This document shows positions 20,110 to 29,227 of a stretch of 64,000 nucleotides of DNA, in pieces. The notes beneath the pieces were generated by a model, which was not told the DNA's origin, ran no database searches, and saw only the letters and a program-made list of their open reading frames with translations. The position numbers and the translations under genes are program-made. Position 1 is the first letter of the stretch. Every line of letters starts with the position of its first letter. Source of the DNA: Meridianimaribacter flavus (GTDB lineage Bacteria > Bacteroidota > Bacteroidia > Flavobacteriales > Flavobacteriaceae); contig NZ_SOQZ01000001.1 of the NCBI RefSeq assembly GCF_004366715.1, positions 620,001-684,000 on the forward strand, given 5' to 3'.

Positions 20110-20143
20110 TAGCAAATTTAGTTTAGTGTTTCACACTTGTGTC

Positions 20144-20188
20144 AAACCCGGAAGCTTTATGGTAGTTTCCGGGTTTACTTTTTGTGTT
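20144..20188 (+). terminator. Rho-independent terminator of the dcw operon
   Basis: A perfect 10-bp inverted repeat, AAACCCGGAA (20144-20153) and TTCCGGGTTT (20167-20176), has a 13-nt loop and is followed by a T-rich run. It lies 35 bp after the ftsZ stop. Confidence 0.85.
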
Positions 20189-20229
20189 TTTTCTTAGTAT
20201 CTTCGCAATTCTAATTAATTCAAACTAGT

Positions 20230-20679
20230 ATGAGCTTACAACAAGACGTAATGGCTGCTATGAAAACAGCAATGAAAGAAAAAGACCAATTGGCTTTAGC
20301 AGCATTAAGAGCAGTCAAATCTGAAATATTATTAGCACAAACCCAAACAGGTACAAAAGAAGAATTAACAAGTGAAGAAGAGATAAAAATTCTTTCAAAA
20401 CTAGTTAAGCAACGTAAAGATAGTGCAGCAATTTTTGCTGAACAAAATAGAGCTGATTTAGCAGAACCTGAATTGGCACAAGCAAAAGTTATAAGTCAAT
20501 TTTTACCTGAACAGTTAACTGAAGAAGAAATAACCAATGTTGTAAAAGAGGTAATTGCTAAAGTTGGTGCAGAAGGGATGAAAGACATGGGAAAAGTAAT
20601 GGGAGTAGTAACACAACAATTGGCAGGAAAAGCTGATGGTAAAACCATTTCTACAATTGTAAGACAACAATTGGCGTAA
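20230..20679 (+). CDS. GatB/YqeY domain-containing protein
   Basis: Small cytoplasmic protein (149 aa) of the YqeY family, related to the tail domain of GatB, the amidotransferase subunit that acts on misacylated tRNA. Typical features are the N-terminal DVMAAMKTAMKEKD, LRAVKSEILLAQT, the central FLPEQLTEEEI and the C-terminal GMKDMGKVMGVV. The exact role of stand-alone YqeY is not settled. tRNA-Arg begins only 7 bp after the stop, so gene and tRNA are probably co-transcribed, a fitting neighbour for a tRNA-linked family. Confidence 0.92.
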   Translation: MSLQQDVMAAMKTAMKEKDQLALAALRAVKSEILLAQTQTGTKEELTSEEEIKILSKLVKQRKDSAAIFAEQNRADLAEPELAQAKVISQFLPEQLTEEEITNVVKEVIAKVGAEGMKDMGKVMGVVTQQLAGKADGKTISTIVRQQLA

Positions 20680-20686
20680 GGCTTTT

Positions 20687-20760
20687 GGCCTCGTAGTTCA
20701 ACTGGATAGAATATCAGATTTCGGCTCTGAGGGTTGGAGGTTCGAATCCTCTCGAGGTCA
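20687..20760 (+). tRNA. tRNA-Arg (anticodon TCG)
   Basis: A 74-nt cloverleaf. The acceptor arms GGCCTCG (20687-20693) and CGAGGTC (20753-20759) pair. The anticodon stem is TCAGA/TCTGA with a seven-base loop TTTCGGC (20719-20725), giving anticodon TCG at 20721-20723. The T-loop is TTCGAAT in a GGAGG/CCTCT stem, and the discriminator is A20760. CCA is not encoded. It decodes CGA and probably other CGN arginine codons. Confidence 0.95.
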
Positions 20761-20772
20761 CAAATAGATACA

Positions 20773-20824
20773 AAGCCCTAAAGTGAGTTCATAAAATGGA
20801 TTCGATTTAGGGCTTGTTTTTTTA
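20773..20824 (+). terminator. Terminator after tRNA-Arg
   Basis: AAGCCCTAAA (20773-20782) pairs with TTTAGGGCTT (20806-20815) and is followed by GTTTTTTT. It ends the yqeY-tRNA transcript and marks the left border of the PUL. Confidence 0.8.
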
Positions 20825-20918
20825 GAGGAGCACTTTAAAAATAGTACAAGTTTTTGAAATTTTTTAATAATTAAAATCAAACACTTTTTGCTAGTTTTAT
20901 TCTGTAATAAACTTTAGC

Positions 20919-22022
20919 GTGCGCATTAAAACTACATACCTCTTATTAACGCTTGCTGTTATGTGTTGTAAGAATCCCGAAAGTAAACAATTAGATGTTT
21001 TTCAGTCTAATAATGAGGCTTTTAAATATTCAGGAAGAACTATAACAAAAGAGCATTCAGTTGGGTTGATAAGTTCTGCTTCATCGGTTGAATTCAATGT
21101 GACAGGAGATTCGTTAACAATCAATATCCAATCAGAATACAAACCAAGAAATTACTTTGTACTTACAATAAATGATGAGTATCAAAAACGATATACAATT
21201 TCTGGAGACACCATCAATTCCATTAAAATAGCTTTACCTAAAACAGAAACGCAAAATAAGGTTGGAATTTTTAAGGCAACTGAAGCGGCAAGTGGTATGG
21301 TGCTTTTTCATGGTGTAGAAGCTGAAGCTATTTCTAAAGTTGAAAGAGATACTGCATTTACTATAGAGTTTATTGGCGATTCTATAACCTGTGGTGCTTT
21401 AATGGATCCTACTGATGTTCCTTGTGATGCCAAAGGTGAATACATAGACCAGCATAATGCCTATTTAGCATATGGATCAATAGTAGCAAGAGCTTTAAAC
21501 GCTGATTATATTTTGAGTTCGGTTTCTGGTATGGGAATCTATCGTAATTGGAACGATGAGCATAAAGACGAACCTATTATGCCTGAAGTTTATGAAAATT
21601 TATTCCTAAATACTAATGATGATGTACTATACGATTTTAAGGTGAAGCCAAATCTAGTGAGCATCTGTTTAGGAACCAATGATATGTCTGAAGGTGATGG
21701 AATAAAAGATCGTTTACCTTTCAATCCTGAAGCTTATATAACACGTTATATAGAATTAGTTGGTAAAGTATATAAACACTACCCAAATACTCAAGTTGTG
21801 CTTTTAAATAGTCCAATGATTCAGGGAGACAAAAACGACGTGCTTATTGATTGCCTAACGCAAGTGAAAACACATTTTGAAAAGGACTCTAATAGAACAA
21901 TTCCTATATTTCAATTCAATGATGTGTATGCTAATGGTTGCAGTTACCATCCAAGTATACCAGATAATAAAGTAATGGCCGAAAAACTAATTCCGTTCTT
22001 CAAAAAGGCATTGGCTAACTAA
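20919..22022 (+). CDS. CE2-like SGNH carbohydrate acetylesterase, lipoprotein-like
   Basis: A 367-aa exported esterase. The hydrophobic N-terminus ends at Cys16/Cys17 (AVMCCKN), suggesting a lipoprotein, though the lipobox is not canonical. An N-terminal beta-sandwich-like part is followed by an SGNH domain. That domain carries FIGDSITCG (Ser155), CLGTND and a late SYHPS with the catalytic His. This two-part layout matches carbohydrate esterase family 2, members of which remove acetyl groups from mannan or xylan. The start is GTG at 20919. It is first in the + strand trio with the SASA esterase (12 bp) and GH3. Acetyl-glucomannan as substrate is inferred from context. Confidence 0.8.
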   Translation: MRIKTTYLLLTLAVMCCKNPESKQLDVFQSNNEAFKYSGRTITKEHSVGLISSASSVEFNVTGDSLTINIQSEYKPRNYFVLTINDEYQKRYTISGDTINSIKIALPKTETQNKVGIFKATEAASGMVLFHGVEAEAISKVERDTAFTIEFIGDSITCGALMDPTDVPCDAKGEYIDQHNAYLAYGSIVARALNADYILSSVSGMGIYRNWNDEHKDEPIMPEVYENLFLNTNDDVLYDFKVKPNLVSICLGTNDMSEGDGIKDRLPFNPEAYITRYIELVGKVYKHYPNTQVVLLNSPMIQGDKNDVLIDCLTQVKTHFEKDSNRTIPIFQFNDVYANGCSYHPSIPDNKVMAEKLIPFFKKALAN

Positions 22023-22034
22023 ACATTTAATTTA

Positions 22035-23420
22035 ATGAAGATTTACAATAAATATATTTTGTGTTGTATAGGTAGCTTGTCTTTTATAATGAGCTCCTTT
22101 GCTAATGTCACTATCCCATCTTTTTTTAGTGATCATATGGTGTTGCAACAGCAAGATAATGTTAAAATTTGGGGATGGAGTAATCCTCACGAACCCATAA
22201 CCGTTACAACAAGTTGGAGTAATGATACTATTACAACCAAAGGCACTAATTATGCAAAATGGGAAGCAGTTTTAAAAACTCCAAAAGCAGGTGGTCCATA
22301 TACAATAACAATCAAAGGTTATAATGAAATTAAACTGAATAATGTTTTAATTGGTGAGGTTTGGGTGTGCTCTGGTCAGTCCAATATGGAGTGGACTGCC
22401 TCAGCAGGAATTGATGATGCTGAAACAGCAATAGCTGCTGCAAATTTCCCTAATATTAGATTGTTTACAGTGTCAAAACATTCTTCCGAAACACCTCAAG
22501 ATAATCTGGATGGTCAGTGGCAAACGTGTTCACCAGAAACCATGCAGTATTTTAGTGCAGTTGCTTATTTCTTCGGAAAAAAACTATATCAAGAACTCGA
22601 CATTCCAATAGGATTGATTAATTCTAGTTGGGGAGGAAGCTATGCCGAAACTTGGATGCCTGAATCAGTTTTTAAAACGAATGATGAATTGAAAAAAGCA
22701 TCTGAAAAAATTAACCCTGTTGAATGGGCTCCTTATGAACCTGGTCGTATATATAATGCTATGATTCATCCATTAACTAAGCTTAATATTTCAGGAGTGA
22801 TTTGGTATCAAGGTGAAAATAATACAGCAAATTCAAAGTTTTATCATTTAATTTTTTCTGAATTGATTAAATCTTGGAGACAAGCATTTAATAAAGAAAT
22901 GCCTTTTTACTTTGCTCAAATAGCGCCTTTTTCTTACCATGAGTTTGCAGGTGTAGAAGTTAGGGATGCGCAAAGACGCACATTAGAATTGCCAAATACT
23001 GCAATGGTTGTCACTTCAGATATAGGAGACCTTAAAGACATTCATCCACGTAATAAAAAGGATGTAGGGCTCAGGTTTGCTCAATTGGCACTTAAGAAGC
23101 ATTATTATACAATAGAAACTGTTGTTGAAAGTCCGTTGTATGCATCTGCTGAAGTAAAAAACAACAAGCTTTTAGTAACGTTTAATCATGCTGACGGATT
23201 ATATGCAACGTCAAAGACCAGTCAGTTTGAAGTAGCAGGAGCTGATGAGGTATTTCATTCGGCGAAATTCAAAATAAAAGGAAATCAAATAGAAGTGTTT
23301 TCAAAACAAGTAAAGGAACCTATGTATGTGAGGTATGCTTGGGGAAATACTATAGAAGCCAATATATTCAATAAAGTAGGATTGCCAATGTCTAGCTTTA
23401 CCACACAACTAATTAAATAA
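22035..23420 (+). CDS. SASA-domain (sialate O-acetylesterase type) carbohydrate esterase
   Basis: Secreted esterase (461 aa) with an N-terminal signal peptide ending near SSFA (residue 23). The family marks are FFSDHMVLQQ and the serine block VWVCSGQSNMEW (Ser116). NSSWGGSYAETWMP and VIWYQGENN are also conserved. SASA enzymes named after sialate esterase often deacetylate plant polysaccharides in PULs, and no sialic acid genes are nearby. Together with the CE2-like gene this gives the locus two different deacetylases. It is followed by GH3 after 5 bp, in one operon. Confidence 0.82.
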   Translation: MKIYNKYILCCIGSLSFIMSSFANVTIPSFFSDHMVLQQQDNVKIWGWSNPHEPITVTTSWSNDTITTKGTNYAKWEAVLKTPKAGGPYTITIKGYNEIKLNNVLIGEVWVCSGQSNMEWTASAGIDDAETAIAAANFPNIRLFTVSKHSSETPQDNLDGQWQTCSPETMQYFSAVAYFFGKKLYQELDIPIGLINSSWGGSYAETWMPESVFKTNDELKKASEKINPVEWAPYEPGRIYNAMIHPLTKLNISGVIWYQGENNTANSKFYHLIFSELIKSWRQAFNKEMPFYFAQIAPFSYHEFAGVEVRDAQRRTLELPNTAMVVTSDIGDLKDIHPRNKKDVGLRFAQLALKKHYYTIETVVESPLYASAEVKNNKLLVTFNHADGLYATSKTSQFEVAGADEVFHSAKFKIKGNQIEVFSKQVKEPMYVRYAWGNTIEANIFNKVGLPMSSFTTQLIK

Positions 23421-23425
23421 CAATC

Positions 23426-25711
23426 ATGAAAACAATAAAAATCACAAGAGTTTGTGCAGTAGCAGTTATTTTGCTTTGTCTTGTGAACACAAAAACACAT
23501 GCTCAAATGGAAGAAACAAAGGTTGATATAAATCAGAAAGTAGAGTCGTTATTATCACAAATGACCATTGAAGAGAAAGTAGGACAAATGAATCTTTATA
23601 ACGGGTTTTGGGACGTTACAGGACCAGCGCCTGAAGAAGGAAATGCTGCCTTAAAATACGATCATCTTAAAAAAGGATGGGTTGGAGCGATGTTAACTGT
23701 AAGAGGAGCTGAAGAGGTAAGAAAGGTTCAAAGAATTGCAGTTGAAGAATCTAGACTAGGTATTCCGTTACTAATTGGGTTTGATGTGATTCATGGTTAT
23801 AAAACTTTAAGTCCAATTCCGTTGGCTGAATCGGCTAGTTGGGATTTGCAAGCTATTGAAAAATCAGCACGAGTTGCAGCTACTGAGGCTTCTGCTTCTG
23901 GAATTAACTGGACTTTTGCTCCAATGGTTGATATCTCAAGAGATGCGCGTTGGGGACGTGTTATGGAAGGTGCTGGTGAAGATCCTTATTTGGGAAGTTT
24001 AATAGCCAAAGCACGAGTAAACGGATTTCAAGGTGATGATCTTTCTGCTCATAATACTATTGCTGCTTGTGCTAAGCATTTTGCAGCTTATGGTTTTGCT
24101 GAAGCAGGTAGAGACTATAATGTTGCTGATATAGGAAATGGTACACTTTACAACACAGTGTTGCCTCCTTTTAAAGCAGCTTCAGAGGCTGGTGTAAAAA
24201 CATTTATGAACTCCTTTAATACCTTAAATGGTGTTCCTGTTACTGGAAGTTCGTTTTTGCAAAGAGACATTCTTAAAAGAGATTGGAATTTTGATGGTTT
24301 CGTGGTTTCAGATTGGGCTTCTATTAATGAAATGATTCCTTGGGGACATGCAAAAGATAAACGTCAAGCGGCTCAAATTGCTGCAAATGCTGGTTCTGAT
24401 ATGGATATGGAAGGTTATGTTTATATTCAGGAATTAGCGCAATTGGTTAAAGATGGTGTGGTAAAAGAATCGATTTTAGATGATGCTGTTAGACGTATTT
24501 TAAAGGTGAAGTTTGAGTTAGGACTTTTTGAAGACCCTTACAGGTATTGTGATGACGATAGAGAAAAAGAATGGACTTACCATGAAAGCTATAGAGAAGC
24601 TGTTTTGGATATGGCAAAAAAGTCTATCGTGCTTTTAAAGAACGATAACAACTTGCTTCCGCTTAAAAAGAATGGTCAAACCATCGCTTTAATTGGCGAT
24701 TTGGCTGATGACAAATCAAGTCCTTTAGGCAGCTGGAGAATCGCTTCAGATGATGACACTGCGGTTTCTGTATTGGAAGGTATGTCGTCTTACAAAGGCA
24801 ACACACTTAACTTCTCTAGAGGTCCTGAAGTTTTTGAAGGCACTTCAACCTTTTTACAAGAAGTAAAGATTAACACTACTGATACCTCTGGTTTTGATGA
24901 AGCTATCGCAACAGCTAAGGCAGCTGATGTTGTGGTTATGGTGTTAGGCGAACATGGTTTTCAAAGTGGTGAAGGTAGGAGTCGTACCAATTTAGATTTA
25001 CCTGGTCTTCAGCAAGAACTTTTAGAGGAAGTTTATAAAGTAAACCCTAATGTGGTGTTGGTTTTAAACAACGGAAGACCACTAGCCATTGAATGGGCAA
25101 GTGAGCATATTCCTGCCATAGTTGAAGCGTGGCATTTAGGAACTGAATCTGGAAATGCGATTGCTAACGTATTATATGGAGACTATAACCCAAGTGGTAA
25201 ACTGCCAATGTCTTTTCCTAGAAATGTAGGTCAAGCACCAATTTATTACAATAATTACCCAACAGGAAGACCAACCGATAAAGATGGAAACGTATTTTGG
25301 TCACATTATACTGATGTTGAGAAAACGCCTTTGTATCCATTTGGGCATGGTTTAAGTTATACCACTTTTGAATATTCAAATTTAAAAGTAACTAATACTT
25401 ACAAAGAAAATCAGGAAGTAAAAGTGTCTTTTACACTTAAAAACACTGGAGCTTTAAAAGGTAAGGAAGTAGCGCAATTATATATAAGAGATTTGGTTGG
25501 AAGTGTTATACGACCGCTTAAAGAATTAAAAGGATTTGAGTTAATCGAGTTAGAGGCAGGTGCATCTAAAACGGTTGAATTTGTACTTACCAAAAAGGAG
25601 CTTGGTTTCTATACGAACCAAGGAGAATTTGTGGTAGAATCAGGTGATTTTAAAGTGTTTGTTGGTGGTGATTCTAATGCTGAATTAGAGCAAGGCTTTA
25701 CTTTGGAGTAA
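23426..25711 (+). CDS. GH3 beta-glucosidase (BglX-like)
   Basis: Periplasmic exo-acting glycosidase (761 aa). Signal peptide (residues about 1-27), GH3 N-terminal barrel, C-terminal alpha/beta domain, and a terminal fibronectin-III-like domain. The nucleophile is Asp296 in GFVVSDWASI. The KHFAAYG motif typical of GH3 binds substrate. The likely job is cleaving beta-1,4-glucose from gluco-manno-oligosaccharides left by the mannanases and GH9; beta-xylosidase or beta-mannosidase activity cannot be ruled out. Its stop is 1 bp from the stop of the convergent GH9 gene, with no separate terminator. Confidence 0.92.
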   Translation: MKTIKITRVCAVAVILLCLVNTKTHAQMEETKVDINQKVESLLSQMTIEEKVGQMNLYNGFWDVTGPAPEEGNAALKYDHLKKGWVGAMLTVRGAEEVRKVQRIAVEESRLGIPLLIGFDVIHGYKTLSPIPLAESASWDLQAIEKSARVAATEASASGINWTFAPMVDISRDARWGRVMEGAGEDPYLGSLIAKARVNGFQGDDLSAHNTIAACAKHFAAYGFAEAGRDYNVADIGNGTLYNTVLPPFKAASEAGVKTFMNSFNTLNGVPVTGSSFLQRDILKRDWNFDGFVVSDWASINEMIPWGHAKDKRQAAQIAANAGSDMDMEGYVYIQELAQLVKDGVVKESILDDAVRRILKVKFELGLFEDPYRYCDDDREKEWTYHESYREAVLDMAKKSIVLLKNDNNLLPLKKNGQTIALIGDLADDKSSPLGSWRIASDDDTAVSVLEGMSSYKGNTLNFSRGPEVFEGTSTFLQEVKINTTDTSGFDEAIATAKAADVVVMVLGEHGFQSGEGRSRTNLDLPGLQQELLEEVYKVNPNVVLVLNNGRPLAIEWASEHIPAIVEAWHLGTESGNAIANVLYGDYNPSGKLPMSFPRNVGQAPIYYNNYPTGRPTDKDGNVFWSHYTDVEKTPLYPFGHGLSYTTFEYSNLKVTNTYKENQEVKVSFTLKNTGALKGKEVAQLYIRDLVGSVIRPLKELKGFELIELEAGASKTVEFVLTKKELGFYTNQGEFVVESGDFKVFVGGDSNAELEQGFTLE

Positions 25712-25712
25712 A

Positions 25713-27866
25713 CTACTTTTTAATCAGCTTTATAGTTTTAATGTTTTGATTGTTAAATAGTTTAGCTAAATAAATACCTGATGTTTTAATCGTTTTACCA
25801 ATACTACAATTTTGTTCGCAATGCCCTTTTTCAATTACTACACCTTTTAAATCATAAATGATATAGTTGAATGGTTTTGAAGCTTGAACAGTCAAACTAT
25901 CTGTAAAAGGGTTTGGTGAAAACGAAACGTCGTTAAAAACATTATCTTTTATAGAAAGCGAACTTGAACCACTCACAAAGTGTGATAACAATCTAATGTA
26001 AGCCACTTGATAGCCATTACTGTTTTCGGTGACTTCCCAAGAGTTCATTGGCCAACTTGTATTAAAATCGTCATAGGCTTTTTGTTTAGGCTGACCTTGA
26101 ATTCTTGCAACTCGAGCTGCATCGCATGTTAAACCAGAACAATCAGAAGGACAGCATCCATCCCAATTATAGGAAGGGTTTGGTCCACCTGTTAAAAATC
26201 CAGGAGCAGGTCCATAAGGGTCGTTTAGTACGTTATCCCAATCAGTTCCGTCTCCAAACCATGTATGGTAAAATTCATTAACGCCATGGTCAGCACCATA
26301 ATCGTACATGTTAGATAAGTAACAAAAGTTTAATGGATTTACACCGTGTAAATAATGAATGTAACGTTCAGCAGCTCGTATCGCATCAGTATTGTTAGAG
26401 CTGTTAATATCATGTAGTGCATAGTTAGTAAACATCAATCCTTTTCTAGATTTGATACCATTACTTCCCCAAACATAATCTTCAAGATGTGCTAAATATG
26501 GATCGGTTTCATTAGTTAATGCTTCAAAATTACTAGCAGAATTCATACTGTTTTGATACACTGTTTTTATTTCATTTGCTACCGTAGCGCCAACATTTTC
26601 AAGACTGGAATAGTATAACAAGTTATCCTGATTGCCTTGTTCAAAAGGAAAAGCATAATTCCAAAGAATGAGATGAATATCTTGATAGTTGTTTTCTACA
26701 AAAGTTTTCATGGTAGAATTGATGCTAGCATCTTCAGGTAAATTTGTATTAGTTAAATCATAAAGATGAATAGCTGCTCTCATTTTTAAGGCAAATCTGC
26801 CATAATCATCCGTTTCTTGCTGTCCTGCTCCAATACCAACTGAACTATAAGAAGAACTGTTGTTTTCCCAAATAACATTTGGATTAGTATCTGCCCAATT
26901 CCAAGCGTTTAAAGCACTTTGTCTTAAAGTGTTTGCATAAGCCGACATGCCTAATCCTTCAAAAACTTTAGATCCTAATGCAAATGCTCCTGCAGAAGAT
27001 AGTGTAGCAGTTGTGTTGACGCCTCCATAAAGACTTTGTCCTGTTGCTGATGAAGGTGGAGACGCATGGTCCAAATCCACTATACTAATCATGGAACCAT
27101 TGGTTTCTTGTAGTCTTAGCAAGTGATCCATTCCCCAAATAATTTCATCGATAATATCAGGAGTTCCGTTGTTGGAATATGGTAAATCATAATCATCGCT
27201 CCAAGCATTTGGATTTTCGATATAGGCTTTTAGCAAATCAAACACATAGTTTGCAGTCCAATGTGTGTATTTGTTGTAATCGCCTGCATCATACCATCCA
27301 CCACTCAAATCTTTTTCAGTTGAAGCATCATTTGGTGAATCCCATTTTCTACACTCAGTATCTTGCAAATTTCCTAAATGACTTGCACTATCAGCCCAAT
27401 CATTTCCTGCGTAAGTCGCATTTTTTTCATAACCTGCACGCTGATAGAAAAATGTTCTAACTGCATGTTTTAAAACTTCTTCATAGACATCATCTGCTAT
27501 ACTGAATTCGTATGATCTTAAATTTTGATTAATGTCTAATACATAATAGGTTCCCGGAGTTTGATAGCTTGAAAAATCAAACCACCAAGCTCTATCTCCA
27601 GAAGAATCATCTTCGTTGCCTGAGTTCCAGGGAACAACATTTCCAGTGAATACTTGAGTATCTGTTGTTGCGTCTACTAAAGCGTAATTAAAACCAGGAG
27701 CAAAGGATTCTGAAGCATCAAAACCAGTTAAAGGATCTCTAACTACAGCTATTTTTTCTGAATTTGTGCGATATCCAAATTGATCAACAATAATGTATTT
27801 TGATACTGTTTGACCATTGGTAATGACTGTCATCAATAAAAAAATAAGTGTCGCTAGAACTCTCAT
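25713..27866 (-). CDS. GH9 endo-beta-1,4-glucanase with T9SS sorting tail
   Basis: Secreted endoglucanase (717 aa). Signal peptide, an N-terminal Ig-like domain (about residues 22-125), then the GH9 (alpha/alpha)6 barrel. The nucleophile-activating Asp pair is in GGWYDAGDYNKY (Asp193, Asp196). HGVNPLNFCYLSNMYDYG is conserved, and the acid is Glu611 in SWEVTENSNGYQ. The last 75 residues (from VSFSPNPFTDSLTV to KLIKK) match a type A C-terminal sorting domain of the type IX secretion system. In this locus it should cut beta-1,4-glucose runs in glucomannan. It is the last gene of the seven-gene minus-strand operon, 6 bp after GH5. Confidence 0.92.
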   Translation of the reverse strand: MRVLATLIFLLMTVITNGQTVSKYIIVDQFGYRTNSEKIAVVRDPLTGFDASESFAPGFNYALVDATTDTQVFTGNVVPWNSGNEDDSSGDRAWWFDFSSYQTPGTYYVLDINQNLRSYEFSIADDVYEEVLKHAVRTFFYQRAGYEKNATYAGNDWADSASHLGNLQDTECRKWDSPNDASTEKDLSGGWYDAGDYNKYTHWTANYVFDLLKAYIENPNAWSDDYDLPYSNNGTPDIIDEIIWGMDHLLRLQETNGSMISIVDLDHASPPSSATGQSLYGGVNTTATLSSAGAFALGSKVFEGLGMSAYANTLRQSALNAWNWADTNPNVIWENNSSSYSSVGIGAGQQETDDYGRFALKMRAAIHLYDLTNTNLPEDASINSTMKTFVENNYQDIHLILWNYAFPFEQGNQDNLLYYSSLENVGATVANEIKTVYQNSMNSASNFEALTNETDPYLAHLEDYVWGSNGIKSRKGLMFTNYALHDINSSNNTDAIRAAERYIHYLHGVNPLNFCYLSNMYDYGADHGVNEFYHTWFGDGTDWDNVLNDPYGPAPGFLTGGPNPSYNWDGCCPSDCSGLTCDAARVARIQGQPKQKAYDDFNTSWPMNSWEVTENSNGYQVAYIRLLSHFVSGSSSLSIKDNVFNDVSFSPNPFTDSLTVQASKPFNYIIYDLKGVVIEKGHCEQNCSIGKTIKTSGIYLAKLFNNQNIKTIKLIKK

Positions 27867-27872
27867 GATATA

Positions 27873-29225
27873 TTAGTTTTTTAAGGCATTGTTATGACTT
27901 TTTATAATCTCTAAAGTTGAGGTGTCACTGGCAAAAACCGAATTTAGACCTTGAGGTTCTTGAGGAGGGTCAGCAGTGAAATCGTCTCCATGTTGCCATT
28001 TTCCATCACCATCAATATTAGCTTTTCCGTAACCTGCAAATCCCCAAAAGTTCAATCCAGCTAAATAGCCTCCTTTTGCTTTGCTTTCAGTCACTTTTTC
28101 ACAAACAGCCTGATAAAACGTGTTACGATTGTCAATATTCGCATCTAAGGATAAGCTTTCTTTTTCTCTAGGGAAACCAAACTCACTCATGACAATTGGT
28201 TTGTTTTGTTTTTTTGCAATTTCTAAATGCTCGTTCATATAAGCATTAGCATTTTCAATGGAAAGTTGAGTGGTTTCAACTTCATTATTAATGTCATACC
28301 AACCCCAATTTTTTGGCCACATGTGCATGGTTAAATAATCGATGTTTGGATTGTTATGTAAACGATCATACATATCTATATCCTGTAAATAGCTTGCTTT
28401 ACCTTCAGCACCTGTTGAAATTAGATGTGTAGAGTCTAACGATTCTATTAAATCAACAGTTGTATTTAACCATTCGGTAAAAGGCTTCTCATATTCTGTT
28501 CCAACCATCACTCGTGGTTCATTAGCTACTTGCCATGACATTATGGTGTTATCTTCAGTGTATTTTAAACCAGTATAAGTATTGGTTCGTCCCATTAAAA
28601 ATCGAACATGATTATAAAATGCTTCTTTACAAGGTTCGCATGAATGGAATTGCATAGTATATTTCATATAATCATCCCAAGTGTATTTGTCGGTAAAAAA
28701 CGGATTAGGAACTTCACCATAACCATTCCACTCTAAATATTCGCTCATACCACCAGACCAAATCCAGTTGTTGTTCATGTATAAAATAGCATACATATTT
28801 CTCTTGCGCATTTCAGCCAATAAAAAATCCAAGCCATCAAGGAGGTCTTCGTTGTATTTTCCTTGTTCGGGCTGTAAAGCAGGATGTACAGTAGAGTCGC
28901 TACCATCTCCTTCAGCTCCAGCTAGAATACGTAAGTTGTCGATGCCGACAGATTTCATTAAATCCAATTCTTTAATGAGTCGCTCTCTATCTCCAATGTT
29001 TTTAGCTCCAATTAAAGGACCATACCAATAGTTGGCTCCAATGAAATAATAAGGCTTATCTCCTTTATAGAATTTTCCGTCTTTGACACTCACTAATTCA
29101 ACAGGATTTAAAGTGTCTTTTGCGGTTGTGGTTTCTTCTTGAGTTGTTGCTTTTTTATCGTCTTTACAAGAAGATAGTGCTAGTAAAGCAGCAAACGCAA
29201 GTGTTATTGTTTTTAGTTTTATCAT
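27873..29225 (-). CDS. GH5 endo-beta-1,4-mannanase (GH5_7-like), lipoprotein
   Basis: Surface or periplasmic lipoprotein (450 aa) with lipobox ALSSC (Cys20). The (beta/alpha)8 barrel shows FIGANYWYGPL near the start. The acid/base is Glu236 in WQVANEPR and the nucleophile is Glu348 in IVMSEFGFPRE. HMWPKNWGWYD matches the beta-mannanase group of GH5 (subfamily 7). It should hydrolyse internal beta-1,4-mannosidic bonds. It lies 2 bp after the Calx-beta/GH26 gene in the operon. Confidence 0.9.
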   Translation of the reverse strand: MIKLKTITLAFAALLALSSCKDDKKATTQEETTTAKDTLNPVELVSVKDGKFYKGDKPYYFIGANYWYGPLIGAKNIGDRERLIKELDLMKSVGIDNLRILAGAEGDGSDSTVHPALQPEQGKYNEDLLDGLDFLLAEMRKRNMYAILYMNNNWIWSGGMSEYLEWNGYGEVPNPFFTDKYTWDDYMKYTMQFHSCEPCKEAFYNHVRFLMGRTNTYTGLKYTEDNTIMSWQVANEPRVMVGTEYEKPFTEWLNTTVDLIESLDSTHLISTGAEGKASYLQDIDMYDRLHNNPNIDYLTMHMWPKNWGWYDINNEVETTQLSIENANAYMNEHLEIAKKQNKPIVMSEFGFPREKESLSLDANIDNRNTFYQAVCEKVTESKAKGGYLAGLNFWGFAGYGKANIDGDGKWQHGDDFTADPPQEPQGLNSVFASDTSTLEIIKSHNNALKN

Positions 29226-29227
29226 AA

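Noticed and set aside
22035-23420. Sialic acid metabolism suggested by the sialate O-acetylesterase family name
   Set aside because: No sialidase, lyase or sialic acid transporter is nearby; every neighbour acts on mannan-type bonds.
27179-27460. 93-aa plus-strand frame inside the GH9 gene
   Set aside because: His/Asn-rich shadow of the GH9 reading frame with no independent start context.
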